Of a stretch of DNA of 25,829 bases, positions 13,920 to 21,769 are shown in pieces. Each line of letters opens with the position of its first letter. Position 1 is the stretch's first letter. A program made the position numbers and the translations under genes. Under the pieces are notes generated by a model. That model worked only from the letters and a program-made list of their open reading frames with translations, did no database searches and had not been told where the DNA came from. Origin of the DNA: JBBITI01 sp037440885 (GTDB lineage: Bacteria > Chloroflexota > Dehalococcoidia > Dehalococcoidales > UBA2162); assembly GCA_037440885.1 (NCBI GenBank), contig JBBITI010000038.1, forward strand, positions 1 to 25,829, written 5' to 3'.

Positions 13920-13981
13920 AAAAGGGGCATACCGGACTGTTTTATTTTTATTTTTATTTAATGGTCGATTGGGGGTGACGT

Positions 13982-14098
13982 ATGAGCCAGGAAGGATTAC
14001 CGATATCTATTGCGATCCTGTTTGTTGGGGCGATATTGGGAGTTAGCCTCGTCGCTGTGGCGATAATAATGGCGGTCTTGTTTGCACCGGGTGCATAG
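13982..14098 (+). CDS. 38-residue single-helix membrane peptide inside the atp operon
   Basis: An ORF too short for usual gene calling lies between atpE and atpF. It starts at ATG 13982, has GGGGGTG about 5 nt upstream, and ends TAG at 14096-14098. Its 38 residues begin MSQEGLPIS and continue as an uninterrupted hydrophobic run (about residues 8-35, Ile/Val/Ala/Gly/Leu/Met) ending PGA. The only charged residue is E4. This predicts one transmembrane helix. An in-frame stop just upstream (13976-13978) fixes ATG as the only plausible start. atpF starts 9 bp after its stop, the same tight spacing as other genes in the operon. I do not recognise a family. It could be a small F0-associated subunit or an assembly factor, or a spurious ORF in a spacer. 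Translation is inferred from position, Shine-Dalgarno and composition. Confidence 0.62.
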   Translation: MSQEGLPISIAILFVGAILGVSLVAVAIIMAVLFAPGA

Positions 14099-14107
14099 GG
14101 GTGTAAT

Positions 14108-14623
14108 ATGGGAGAATCTTTAGCCAGATTAGGCATTTCCGGGCCGCAATTACTGGTCCAGATTATCAATTTTGTCATATTGTTTATTATTCTTTACCTA
14201 TTCGCTTACAAACCGATCCTCCGGATGCTTGACGAAAGGGCGAAAAAGGTCAAAGAAAGCATGGAGCAGGCGGATCAAGCCAGCGAACAGGCTGCCCGGG
14301 CAGCCGAGGAATCCAGGCGGCATATCGAGGCCGGTATCAAGGAGGGACAAGAGATACTTGCCCGAGCTACACGCACCGGCGAAGAACTACGTCAGCAATC
14401 CCAGCAGAAAGCCCAAGAAGAGTCCGAAGCCCTTCTTGCCAGGGCGAAAGATGAAATTCAACGGGAACGGGATGAAGCCATTGGCGCTTTACGCAATGAG
14501 TTTGCTGATTTGACTATTGCCGCAGCCGAGAAAGTTATTGACCGTTCGCTCGATAAAGAAGCGCACCGTGATCTTATCGAGAAGGTGCTGGAAGAAGCCG
14601 GAACATTCAAGCAGGAGAGATGA
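14108..14623 (+). CDS. atpF: ATP synthase F0 subunit b
   Basis: This 171-residue peripheral-stalk subunit has an N-terminal transmembrane helix (LLVQIINFVILFIILYLFAY, about 15-34) followed by the conserved KPILRMLDER segment. A long charged helix rich in Glu, Ala, Gln and Lys (about 45-150) dimerises and connects F0 to F1. The C-terminus (FADLTIAAAEKVIDRSLDKEAHRDLIEKVLEE) is the usual delta-binding end. The start ATG at 14108 is preceded by AGGGGTG. It lies between the tiny membrane peptide gene and atpH, with a TGA stop 3 bp before the atpH start. The length is typical. Confidence 0.95.
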   Translation: MGESLARLGISGPQLLVQIINFVILFIILYLFAYKPILRMLDERAKKVKESMEQADQASEQAARAAEESRRHIEAGIKEGQEILARATRTGEELRQQSQQKAQEESEALLARAKDEIQRERDEAIGALRNEFADLTIAAAEKVIDRSLDKEAHRDLIEKVLEEAGTFKQER

Positions 14624-14626
14624 GCT

Positions 14627-15166
14627 TTGACAAGTGGAGTACAGGCGAAGCGTTATGCCCAGGCGATATTTCAGATTGCCAGGCAGAACAATGACTTTGA
14701 CCGCTGGCTGGCGGACCTGCAAATGCTAGCCAATCTGCAACATGAGACTGCTTTTGTTCAGGCATTGGAAACCCCGAAGATCAAAGCCGCTGACAAAGAG
14801 CTGTTGTTGAGAGAGCGATTTCCGGAAGCCGGGCAACTGGCATTGAACCTGTTAAATCTGCTTGTTGAAAAAAGGCGCATTCTGTTATTACCGAACATAT
14901 GGGAGGAAATGCAGCGTTTAGTGGATGAGGACCGCGGTATTGTGCGGGCAGAAGTGCGCACAGCGATCGATATGAGTGATGAAGAGAAGCGGCACCTGGA
15001 AAAACACTTGACCGAAATTACCGGTAAGACGGCCACCGTCACGGGAGTCGTAGACCCGAAGCTAATCGGGGGGATGGTTGCCCGGTTCGAGGGGAAACTT
15101 CTCGACGCCAGTACGAAAAGTCGACTGGAGGCAATGAGAAAAGAAATAAGCAATACGCCGCGATGA
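14627..15166 (+). CDS. atpH: ATP synthase F1 subunit delta
   Basis: This 179-residue OSCP/delta subunit links the peripheral stalk to the alpha subunits. The N-terminal domain starts with AKRYAQAIFQIARQ, the usual first helix. The C-terminal part carries RGIVRAEVRTAIDMSDEEK, ITGKTATVTGVVDPKLIGGMVARFEGKLLDASTKSRLE, the highly conserved delta signature. The start is a TTG at 14627, which follows GGAGAGATGAGC and gives the expected N-terminus; no ATG fits as well. A 97-bp gap with no clear promoter separates it from atpA, the largest gap inside the operon. Confidence 0.94.
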   Translation: MTSGVQAKRYAQAIFQIARQNNDFDRWLADLQMLANLQHETAFVQALETPKIKAADKELLLRERFPEAGQLALNLLNLLVEKRRILLLPNIWEEMQRLVDEDRGIVRAEVRTAIDMSDEEKRHLEKHLTEITGKTATVTGVVDPKLIGGMVARFEGKLLDASTKSRLEAMRKEISNTPR

Positions 15167-15263
15167 AGAAGAAGAATCAATAATTCCGTTATACCGGACA
15201 GAATCGGTAACCTTAGATAGATCGATCAAATTGCCGGAACGGGCGGAGAAATGAGGTAGACCA

Positions 15264-16808
15264 ATGACGACACGTGGGCAAGATATAGTCTCAGTAATAA
15301 AAAAACAAATCGAGCAATTCGGTAAAGTTACGGCAACTTTCGTCGACGTGGGTACGGTAGTAGAAATCGGTGACGGCATCGCCCGGATACACGGGCTAAC
15401 CCAAGCGCGGTACAACGAGCTTCTCCAGTTCCCGCAAGAGATAATGGGTATTGCCATGAACCTGGAAGAAGATAACGTGTCAGCAATCGTTTTTGGCGAT
15501 TATGCCAAAATCAATGAAGGAGATGAGGTTAAATGCACGGGCAGAATTGCTGAAGTACCGGTGGGCGAAGCCTTACTCGGGCGTGTAGTTGACCCGCTCG
15601 GCCGTCCCCTTGATGGAAAAGGGCCGATCAAAACGGGAAAAACCAGAGCGATCGAACGAGTGGCACCGAATGTGGCTACCCGGGATAAGGTAAATACCCC
15701 GGTCCAGACGGGTATTAAGGCGATTGATGCGATAATTCCTATCGGCCGCGGCCAGCGCGAACTTATAATCGGCGATCGTTCCACCGGCAAAACAGCGTTG
15801 ACTATTGATACCATTATCAATCAGAAAGACGGGGATCTATATTGCATCTATGTAGCTATCGGGCAGAAAGCGTCAAAGGTTGCCCGCATGGTAGCAACTC
15901 TAGAACAGCATGGTGCGATGGGTCATACCATCGTTGTGGTAGCGAATGCTTCAGACTCGGTTGCCCTGCAATACCTGGCGCCGTATGCCGGTTGTGCCAT
16001 CGGCGAAGAATTCATGGAACAGGGTAAAGATGCCCTGGTGATATATGATGATCTTTCCAAGCATGCCTGGTCATACCGACAACTATCCCTTTTACTGCGC
16101 CGTCCACCAGGAAGGGAGGCTTACCCGGGAGATGTTTTTTATTTGCACAGCCGTCTTCTGGAGAGAGCGGCTAAATTATCGAAGGAATTAGGCGGAGGTT
16201 CGCTGACGGCACTTCCGATCATTGAGACCCAGGCTGGCGATCTTTCGGCTTATGTACCTACCAATGTAATCTCGATAACTGACGGCCAAATTTATGTTGA
16301 AGCGGACCTGTTTAATGCTGGCCAGCGGCCAGCATTGAACGTAGGATTGTCGGTATCCCGCGTGGGAAGTAATGCCCAGACGAAAGCAATGAAACAGGTA
16401 GCGGGAAAGTTACGTTTGGAGCTTGCTCAATACAGGGAATTAGCTGCATTCGCTCAATTCGGAACAGCGGAGCTAGACCAGGCGACCCGGCATCAACTGG
16501 AACGTGGCCGGAGGATCACCGAAATCCTGAAGCAAGGCCAGTATGCACCGATGAGTATCGACAAACAGGTTATGATCATTTATGCAACTGTCAATGGATT
16601 CCTGGATGATATCACGGTCGATAAGGTCGCTACCTTCGAGACTGATTTTCTCAAGTTCATGGGTATTACTTACCCTGAGATTGGCAAGACGATCGCCGGG
16701 AATAAGGAATTCAACAAGGACAGCGAAGTGAAACTGAAGAGCGCTATCGAGCAATTTAAAAAGAGCTTTAAATACACAGAAAAGAACCAAGAGGTCATAA
16801 TTGGCTAA
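15264..16808 (+). CDS. atpA: ATP synthase F1 subunit alpha
   Basis: This 514-residue nucleotide-binding, non-catalytic subunit has three parts: N-terminal beta barrel (about 25-95), nucleotide-binding domain and C-terminal helical bundle. The P-loop is GDRSTGKT at 170-177, with serine where many alpha subunits have glutamine (GDRQTGKT). The segment SYRQLSLLLRRPPGREAYPGDVFYLHSRLLERAAKL is diagnostic. The arginine finger is R366 in SVSRVGSNAQ, which reaches into the catalytic site of the adjacent beta subunit. Length and order are standard. The stop overlaps the TTG start of atpG by eight bases. Confidence 0.98.
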   Translation: MTTRGQDIVSVIKKQIEQFGKVTATFVDVGTVVEIGDGIARIHGLTQARYNELLQFPQEIMGIAMNLEEDNVSAIVFGDYAKINEGDEVKCTGRIAEVPVGEALLGRVVDPLGRPLDGKGPIKTGKTRAIERVAPNVATRDKVNTPVQTGIKAIDAIIPIGRGQRELIIGDRSTGKTALTIDTIINQKDGDLYCIYVAIGQKASKVARMVATLEQHGAMGHTIVVVANASDSVALQYLAPYAGCAIGEEFMEQGKDALVIYDDLSKHAWSYRQLSLLLRRPPGREAYPGDVFYLHSRLLERAAKLSKELGGGSLTALPIIETQAGDLSAYVPTNVISITDGQIYVEADLFNAGQRPALNVGLSVSRVGSNAQTKAMKQVAGKLRLELAQYRELAAFAQFGTAELDQATRHQLERGRRITEILKQGQYAPMSIDKQVMIIYATVNGFLDDITVDKVATFETDFLKFMGITYPEIGKTIAGNKEFNKDSEVKLKSAIEQFKKSFKYTEKNQEVIIG

Positions 16809-17667
16809 TATCCGGTTAATCCGGCGTCGTATCAATGGCGTGCGGAGCATCGCTAAGATAACACGGGCGATGGAGATGATTGCCACTTCGAAGATGCGGA
16901 AAGCCCAGGAGCGAGGGCTCGCCGGGCGGCCTTATGCTGACAAAATCCAGCAGGTTATCTCCGACCTGGCGGCTATTCCCGAGGAGGGTCAACCACTGCA
17001 CCCCCTTTTACAGCGCCGGCCGATCTTAAAAATCGGAATAGTCCATATTACAACCGACCGGGGACTTTGCGGTGGTCTGAACGCTAATATCAATCGAAAT
17101 GCAGGAAATTTTATTCTTGAGCAAAACAAACCGGTGGAATTGATCTGTGTCGGCCGAAAGGGAATCGATTTCATGCGTCGTTACAAAAGGGAGATACGGG
17201 CGGAATTTTCCTGGTTGGGTGATCAGCCGGGCTTACTCGAAACACTGCCGATTTCGCGTATTATCATTGACGATTACACAAATGGGCAGATCGACGCCGT
17301 CTACATTTCATACACCAAATTTTTCACGACGCTCACACAGCGCCCGGTGATTCAGCAGGTATTACCGGTACAGCCGGCAGTGCTTCCCCGGGCTGAGAGT
17401 ATAGATTATATTTATGAACCTGATGCGGTTAGCGTTCTAGCTAAATTGCTTCCTCGTTTTGTCGAGATGGAAATTTACCATGCCATTCTTGAAGCAATCG
17501 CCAGTGAGCAGTCAGCCCGAATGGTTTCCATGAGGAATGCCACGGAAAATGCAAAAGACCTGGTCAACGAACTTACTCTGATGTACAACAAAGCAAGGCA
17601 AGAGTCTATTACCAATGAATTACTGGATATCACTGGCGGTGTTGCAGCGCTAGCAGGTGAAGGTTAA
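16801..17667 (+). CDS. atpG: ATP synthase F1 subunit gamma
   Basis: This 288-residue central-stalk rotor subunit has two long terminal helices forming the asymmetric coiled coil: N-terminal RLIRRRINGVRSIAKITRAMEMIATSKM and C-terminal ASEQSARMVSMRNATENAKDLVNELTLMYNKARQESITNELLDI. Between them is a Rossmann-like central domain with HITTDRGLCGGLNANI. The start is TTG at 16801, within the 3' end of atpA and preceded by AGAGGT, giving the family's usual N-terminus. It is coupled to atpA by an eight-base overlap and followed 43 bp later by atpD. Confidence 0.97.
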   Translation: MANIRLIRRRINGVRSIAKITRAMEMIATSKMRKAQERGLAGRPYADKIQQVISDLAAIPEEGQPLHPLLQRRPILKIGIVHITTDRGLCGGLNANINRNAGNFILEQNKPVELICVGRKGIDFMRRYKREIRAEFSWLGDQPGLLETLPISRIIIDDYTNGQIDAVYISYTKFFTTLTQRPVIQQVLPVQPAVLPRAESIDYIYEPDAVSVLAKLLPRFVEMEIYHAILEAIASEQSARMVSMRNATENAKDLVNELTLMYNKARQESITNELLDITGGVAALAGEG

Positions 17668-17710
17668 CCGCCCGGAGAGGCGGATAATAAACTGCGGATC
17701 GAGGTGAAAC

Positions 17711-19105
17711 ATGGCCACAGGAAAAGTAGTGCAGGTGATCGGGACAGTGGTCGATATCAAATTTCCACCGGACCAGTTGCCTGCCCTTTATAATGCGATT
17801 GAGATCGGTACCGGTGCCACCAAGATGGTGCTCGAGGTACAGAAACACATAGGTAATAACTGGGTACGCTGCCTGTCATTCTCGCCCACCGAAGGACTGC
17901 AGCGCGGCACTGAGGCGTTTGATACCGGCGCAGCGTTAAGCGTTCCGGTAGGACGGGAGACCCTCGGACGGTTATTCGATGTGATGGGTAATCCGCTAGA
18001 CGGCATAGGCGAAGTAAGAACCGGGCAAAAATGGACAATTCACCGGACACCACCCAGCCTGGAAGAACAATCAACGAAGACCGAAATACTGGAGACCGGG
18101 CTTAAAGTAATAGACCTGATAGCTCCATTCATTAAGGGGGGCAAGGTCGGTGCATACGGTGGTGCCGGGGTTGGAAAGACAGTCATCATCCAGGAACTGA
18201 TACGCAATATTGCTACCGAACACGGTGGTTTCTCAGTCTTTGCCGGGATCGGTGAGCGGTCTCGTGAAGGGAACGATCTCTGGGTGGAAATGAAAGAGTC
18301 AGGAGTAATCGAAAAGACCACACTGGTTTTTGGTCAGATGAACGAACCACCGGCCGTCCGTCTGCGCGTCGGGCTGACCGGTCTGACGATGGCCGAATAT
18401 TTCCGTGACGTCGAAGGCCAGGATGTTCTGCTTTTTATCGATAATATTTACCGTTATACCCTCGCCGGAATGGAAGTCTCTGCTTTACTAGGTCGAATGC
18501 CTTCTGCGGTCGGTTATCAACCGACTCTGGCGACCGAAGTTGGCGAGTTGGAGGAGCGTATTACTTCGACCAAGAGGGGTTCGATCACTTCTTTTCAGGC
18601 AGTTTATGTTCCTGCCGACGATTACACCGATCCCGGTGTCGCTACAACTTTCGGACACCTCGATGCCGTTATTGCACTGGAGAGGTCCATCGCCGAACAA
18701 GGATTATATCCTGCGGTCGATCCGCTCTCTTCTACGTCCCGTATTTTGACCGCAGAAATCGTCGGCGTCGAGCATCACACGGTTGCCCGTGAAGTTCAAC
18801 GGGTGCTGCAACGTTACAAGGATCTCCAGGACGTGATCGCGATCCTGGGGATTGAAGAACTGAGTGATGAAGATAAATTAACAGTGGCGCGGGCGCGCCG
18901 GATTCAGCGCTTTCTTTCCCAACCGATGTTCGTTTCCGAAGTATTCACGGGGAGACCGGGTGTGTACGTTCCGATTTCTGAGACGGTGCGCGGTTTCAAG
19001 GAGATTCTAGAGGGGAAACACGACCACTTACCGGAACAGGCTTTTTTCATGGCTGGAACAATCGATGATGTGGTTGAGAGAGCGAAGGTGATGGGAGGCT
19101 CTTGA
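17711..19105 (+). CDS. atpD: ATP synthase F1 subunit beta (catalytic)
   Basis: This 464-residue catalytic subunit has P-loop GGAGVGKT at 150-157 and the catalytic glutamate E182 in GIGERSREGNDLW. The Walker B-like LLFIDNIYRYTLAG is followed by the conserved PSAVGYQPTLATEVGELEERI region. The DELSEED loop appears as EELSDED at 382-388; this loop converts gamma rotation into conformational change. In LLFIDNIYRYT the tyrosine replaces the phenylalanine of the more common IDNIFRFT, and a second tyrosine follows. The start at ATG 17711 is preceded by GAGGTG. The stop overlaps the atpC start by one base (TGATG). Confidence 0.98.
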   Translation: MATGKVVQVIGTVVDIKFPPDQLPALYNAIEIGTGATKMVLEVQKHIGNNWVRCLSFSPTEGLQRGTEAFDTGAALSVPVGRETLGRLFDVMGNPLDGIGEVRTGQKWTIHRTPPSLEEQSTKTEILETGLKVIDLIAPFIKGGKVGAYGGAGVGKTVIIQELIRNIATEHGGFSVFAGIGERSREGNDLWVEMKESGVIEKTTLVFGQMNEPPAVRLRVGLTGLTMAEYFRDVEGQDVLLFIDNIYRYTLAGMEVSALLGRMPSAVGYQPTLATEVGELEERITSTKRGSITSFQAVYVPADDYTDPGVATTFGHLDAVIALERSIAEQGLYPAVDPLSSTSRILTAEIVGVEHHTVAREVQRVLQRYKDLQDVIAILGIEELSDEDKLTVARARRIQRFLSQPMFVSEVFTGRPGVYVPISETVRGFKEILEGKHDHLPEQAFFMAGTIDDVVERAKVMGGS

Positions 19106-19527
19106 TGTCGCCTTTGAAAGTGGATATCGTGACCGCGGAGAAGGTTGTCTATTCAGAAGAGGCTGATATTATCATCGCCCCAGGAACTGAAGGACAGCTT
19201 GGTATTCTGCCGCACCATTTACCCCTGATGACATCATTGGAACCCGGCGAATTGATTATGCGCAGAGAAGGTACGGAGTATTCGTTGGTTATAGCGGGTG
19301 GTTTTATGGAAGTCCGTCCGGACCGGGTGATTGTCCTCGCCGATGCTGCGGAACGGGCTGACGAAATCGATCTGGCCCGGGCTGAAGCCGCCAAACAGAA
19401 AGCCAGAGAACGGATCAGTCACCAGGAAGCCGGCGTAGATATTTCTATTGCTGAAGCTGCCTTGCGACGCGCACTGGCACGCATACGAGTTGCTGAGAAA
19501 CGCCGCCACCGAACCGGTACCTACTAG
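19105..19527 (+). CDS. atpC: ATP synthase F1 subunit epsilon
   Basis: The protein is 140 residues from ATG 19105, which has GGGAGG 6 nt upstream. An in-frame TTG at 19102 is less likely. The N-terminal beta sandwich has the standard VDIVTAEKVVYSEEADIIIAPGTEGQLGILPHHLPLMTSL and IAGGFMEVRPDRVIVLADAAERADEID. The C-terminal two-helix part (about 88-140) is Ala/Arg/Glu rich and corresponds to the inhibitory helix pair. The protein contacts gamma and the c ring and can restrain ATP hydrolysis. It is the last gene of the operon, followed by a U-tailed hairpin. Confidence 0.95.
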   Translation: MSPLKVDIVTAEKVVYSEEADIIIAPGTEGQLGILPHHLPLMTSLEPGELIMRREGTEYSLVIAGGFMEVRPDRVIVLADAAERADEIDLARAEAAKQKARERISHQEAGVDISIAEAALRRALARIRVAEKRRHRTGTY

Positions 19528-19544
19528 ATTTTCAATGAACAACC

Positions 19545-19584
19545 AACCGGTGTCAGTTATGTTCTTGTCCGGCGTCGGTTTTTT
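19545..19584 (+). terminator. Intrinsic terminator of the ATP synthase operon
   Basis: AACCGGTGTC (19545-19554) pairs with GGCGTCGGTT (19571-19580) over ten positions, including three G-U wobbles, around a 16-nt loop. It is followed by a run of six T (19579-19584, partly in the stem). It lies 18 bp after the atpC stop and directly abuts the stop codon of the convergent gene. Confidence 0.55.
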
Positions 19585-21018
19585 CTATTTCAGAGCATAG
19601 AACTTGCCGTCATGTGAACCGAAGTAGATGACACCATCAATGACGATAGGTGAACTGCTGATCGCCGCTCCGGTCGGAAAATCCCAGATTTTTTCGCCGT
19701 TATAGTTAACCGCGTATAGTTTTCCATCATTACTGCCAAAGAGGACCATGGTATCGAGTAAAGCCGGGCTTGATCTAACATTTCCCCCGGTAGTGAATTT
19801 CCAGGCCACTTTGCGGGTTACAGTGTCCACTGAAAGAAGGTTACTGCCCGCACCTAAAAATATCTGGTCGCCCCGGGCAGATGATACTATTGAAGTACTG
19901 ATAGGCTGCCTGGTCTTAAGACCCCACAGGAAACCCGATTGGACCGGGGGTGCAGGTGCCAAACCGAAAGCCCAGATCTGAATCCATAACGGTTTTAACT
20001 CATATTCAAGGAGCCAGTTGCGAGTACTACCGTCGAAGACATAAATGTCGCCCCGATAATTTCCCTGGTAAACGGTACTCCCGGATATCGCCGGCGCGCC
20101 ATAAGAAGAATCGTACATTTTAAAACGTAACCGGGGACGTCCATTACTAGCGTTAAGGACATAAGCATACTGGACGCCGGAACCGAAGAATACCAGGCCG
20201 TCTTTTACCACCGGCGAAGCACTTACCGGACCACCGGTACGGAAAGACCAGATTTTAGTCCCGTTTTTGGCATTAAGGGCGTAGATATGATAATCATCGG
20301 CACCGAAAAATATCTTACCGTCAGCTACTGCCGGGGAAGAAGTTACCGGGTAGGGTGTTTTAAATTTCCATATTTCCTGACCAGTAGCGGCATCTACGGC
20401 ATAGATATGCCCGTCGTTCGATCCGACATAAACAACGCCATCAACGACTGCCGGTGATGAATCGACAAAACTGTTGGTATGGAAACGCCATTTTTCAACC
20501 CCGGTTTTGGCATCAAGGGCATAAAGGTTGCCGTTCTGGGAACCGAAAAAGATGGTTCCGTTAGAGTAGGCGGCAGAAGAGTGGATTTGGGAACCGGTCT
20601 GGAAAGACCACTGCAGGGAGTTATCGGGCGTGATACCAGTCTGACCGACGACACCCGAATTGCGGAAATCATGACGGAACATGGACCACTGACCGGGTTG
20701 CGAATTCGAATTCAGGTTCTGCCGGACAGGCACTAATACATCAGTATAACTGAAAACAAACCATAATGCCGCCAAAATCGCTAGGAGACCACTACCTCCA
20801 ATGATGACAGCTCGCCGGGTGATTTTACGTCGCCGGAGGTTTCTTTTGGCGCTCTGTATGACCCGTTCCAACTCTTCTTCAGGAACCGGTGTTTGAGAAC
20901 CCAGAGAAGCACCCCAGCAGTACTTACAGTATTCAGTACCGGCGGGATTTGCTTTAAGGCAGACCGGGCATACGACCCAATATTCTTTTCCCGAAGCTTG
21001 GCCCATCCCCATCTCCAT
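19585..21018 (-). CDS. Membrane-anchored PQQ-like beta-propeller protein with N-terminal zinc ribbon
   Basis: This 477-residue protein has three parts. A zinc ribbon C17-P-V-C20...C31-K-Y-C34 comes first, then a basic stretch and one transmembrane helix (about 70-90). The rest is an extracytoplasmic beta propeller opening with WSMFRHDFRNSGVVG. The propeller has at least seven PQQ/pyrrolo-quinoline-quinone-type repeats of the form SSPAVVDGVVYVGSNDGHIYAVDAATGQEIWKFKT, similar to BamB and alcohol dehydrogenase propellers. No catalytic PQQ-enzyme residues are evident, so a binding or scaffolding role is likelier. One section (about 330-380) deviates from the repeat with a Trp/Pro-rich insertion. 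The start is ambiguous: ATG codons lie at 21018, 21012 and 21006, and GGAG at suitable spacing favours 21006. It has its own promoter and converges with the atp operon. Confidence 0.82.
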   Translation of the reverse strand: MEMGMGQASGKEYWVVCPVCLKANPAGTEYCKYCWGASLGSQTPVPEEELERVIQSAKRNLRRRKITRRAVIIGGSGLLAILAALWFVFSYTDVLVPVRQNLNSNSQPGQWSMFRHDFRNSGVVGQTGITPDNSLQWSFQTGSQIHSSAAYSNGTIFFGSQNGNLYALDAKTGVEKWRFHTNSFVDSSPAVVDGVVYVGSNDGHIYAVDAATGQEIWKFKTPYPVTSSPAVADGKIFFGADDYHIYALNAKNGTKIWSFRTGGPVSASPVVKDGLVFFGSGVQYAYVLNASNGRPRLRFKMYDSSYGAPAISGSTVYQGNYRGDIYVFDGSTRNWLLEYELKPLWIQIWAFGLAPAPPVQSGFLWGLKTRQPISTSIVSSARGDQIFLGAGSNLLSVDTVTRKVAWKFTTGGNVRSSPALLDTMVLFGSNDGKLYAVNYNGEKIWDFPTGAAISSSPIVIDGVIYFGSHDGKFYALK

Positions 21019-21047
21019 ATAAGAGTTGTATTCTTATACGAACTATA

Positions 21048-21076
21048 ATAATATAGAACTCCGCGACTTAAGTCAA
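21048..21076 (-). promoter_or_regulatory. Promoter of the PQQ-propeller gene
   Basis: On the minus strand TTGACT (plus 21071-21076) and TATTAT (plus 21048-21053) are spaced 17 nt apart, each matching five of six consensus bases. The predicted transcript begins near 21041, 20-35 nt upstream of the candidate start codons. Confidence 0.55.
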
Positions 21077-21168
21077 TACGTGCTAAGGAACAAACCTGAA
21101 AGCCCGAACGACCAGTCTCCTGTGATACCGGTCAAGTCTGACTAGATACCCGGGGCCTGAAAGTTTTG

Positions 21169-21396
21169 CTAGACTATTTCGAGAGTTGCTCTCGTACCAG
21201 CCTTGGCAGCTTTTACCCGGATGAGAGTGCGCATAGCTTCGGCTATTCTTCCCTGTTTACCTATGACCCTACCTTTATCGTCGTCGGCAACTTTAAGCTT
21301 CAGGACTATGCCCTGCTCAGTCTGTTCCTCAGATACTTCAACTTGATCCGGAGCATTCACGATTGCCTTGGCGATGAACTCGACTAGTTCCTTCAT
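21169..21396 (-). CDS. khpA: KH-domain RNA-binding protein KhpA
   Basis: This 75-residue single KH domain has the RNA-binding GxxG loop as GKQG inside DDKGRVIGKQGRIAEAMRTLIRV. It is preceded by the N-terminal helix MKELVEFIAKAIVNAPDQVEV, which is typical of KhpA. These proteins bind RNA, commonly as a KhpA/KhpB pair affecting cell division and sRNA function in Gram-positive bacteria; the role here is by family only. The ATG overlaps the rpsP stop by four bases (ATGA), the classic rpsP-khpA arrangement. The usual following genes rimM and trmD are not present downstream, where a separate gene lies 150 bp away. Confidence 0.93.
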   Translation of the reverse strand: MKELVEFIAKAIVNAPDQVEVSEEQTEQGIVLKLKVADDDKGRVIGKQGRIAEAMRTLIRVKAAKAGTRATLEIV

Positions 21397-21665
21397 GTTT
21401 TCTCCTCGCTTTGTTGAGTTTTAGCTGGTGCCACCCCGGCTTTAATTAACAGTCTGGCGGCAGCAGCAGTAGGTTGAGCTCCGTGACTGAGCCAGTATGA
21501 CGCTTTTTCGTTATCAATTACTACGGTCTCAGGTTCAGTGAGGGGATTATAATGACCAAGAATTGCTAAGAAAGCTCCATCGCGGGGGGACTTGGAGTCG
21601 ACAGCAACGAGTCGATAATTAGGCTGGTTTTTGCCTCCGGTTCGGCGTAATCTAATTTTTACCAT
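21393..21665 (-). CDS. rpsP: 30S ribosomal protein S16
   Basis: This 90-residue protein opens with the highly conserved MVKIRLRRTGGKNQPNYRLVAVDSKSPRDG and then FLAILGHYNPLTEP, diagnostic of S16. It binds 16S rRNA in the body of the small subunit. It is translationally coupled to khpA. No Shine-Dalgarno precedes the start at 21665, and the predicted transcription start lies only about 4-6 bases upstream, so the mRNA appears almost leaderless, which is odd for a ribosomal protein gene. The last residues (PAKTQQSEEKT) are a short hydrophilic tail. Confidence 0.97.
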   Translation of the reverse strand: MVKIRLRRTGGKNQPNYRLVAVDSKSPRDGAFLAILGHYNPLTEPETVVIDNEKASYWLSHGAQPTAAAARLLIKAGVAPAKTQQSEEKT

Positions 21666-21676
21666 ATTCGTATAAC

Positions 21677-21705
21677 ATTATGCTCTATTAGTATTTGCCT
21701 GTCAA
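21677..21705 (-). promoter_or_regulatory. Consensus promoter of rpsP-khpA
   Basis: On the minus strand a perfect TTGACA (plus 21700-21705) and CATAAT (plus 21677-21682, five of six) are spaced 17 nt apart. The predicted start is about 21669-21671, leaving a leader of only about 4-6 nt before the ATG. It stands back to back with the endonuclease V promoter. Confidence 0.65.
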
Positions 21706-21734
21706 GAACCACAGTGTAACTGCCAATCCGGTTG

Positions 21735-21763
21735 TTGTCAATAGTCACGTCTGTCGCTATAAT
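21735..21763 (+). promoter_or_regulatory. Near-consensus promoter giving a probably leaderless endonuclease V transcript
   Basis: TTGTCA (21735-21740) and a perfect TATAAT (21758-21763) are spaced 17 nt apart, the same boxes and spacing as the promoter at 10619-10647. The predicted start is 21770, which is the G of the GTG start codon. Confidence 0.68.
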
Positions 21764-21769
21764 CGAATT

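Noticed and set aside
21019..21168. Possible terminator downstream of khpA (GACC/GGTC arms near 21110-21135)
   Set aside because: The stem is only about seven pairs with a mismatch and there is no T run on the minus strand.
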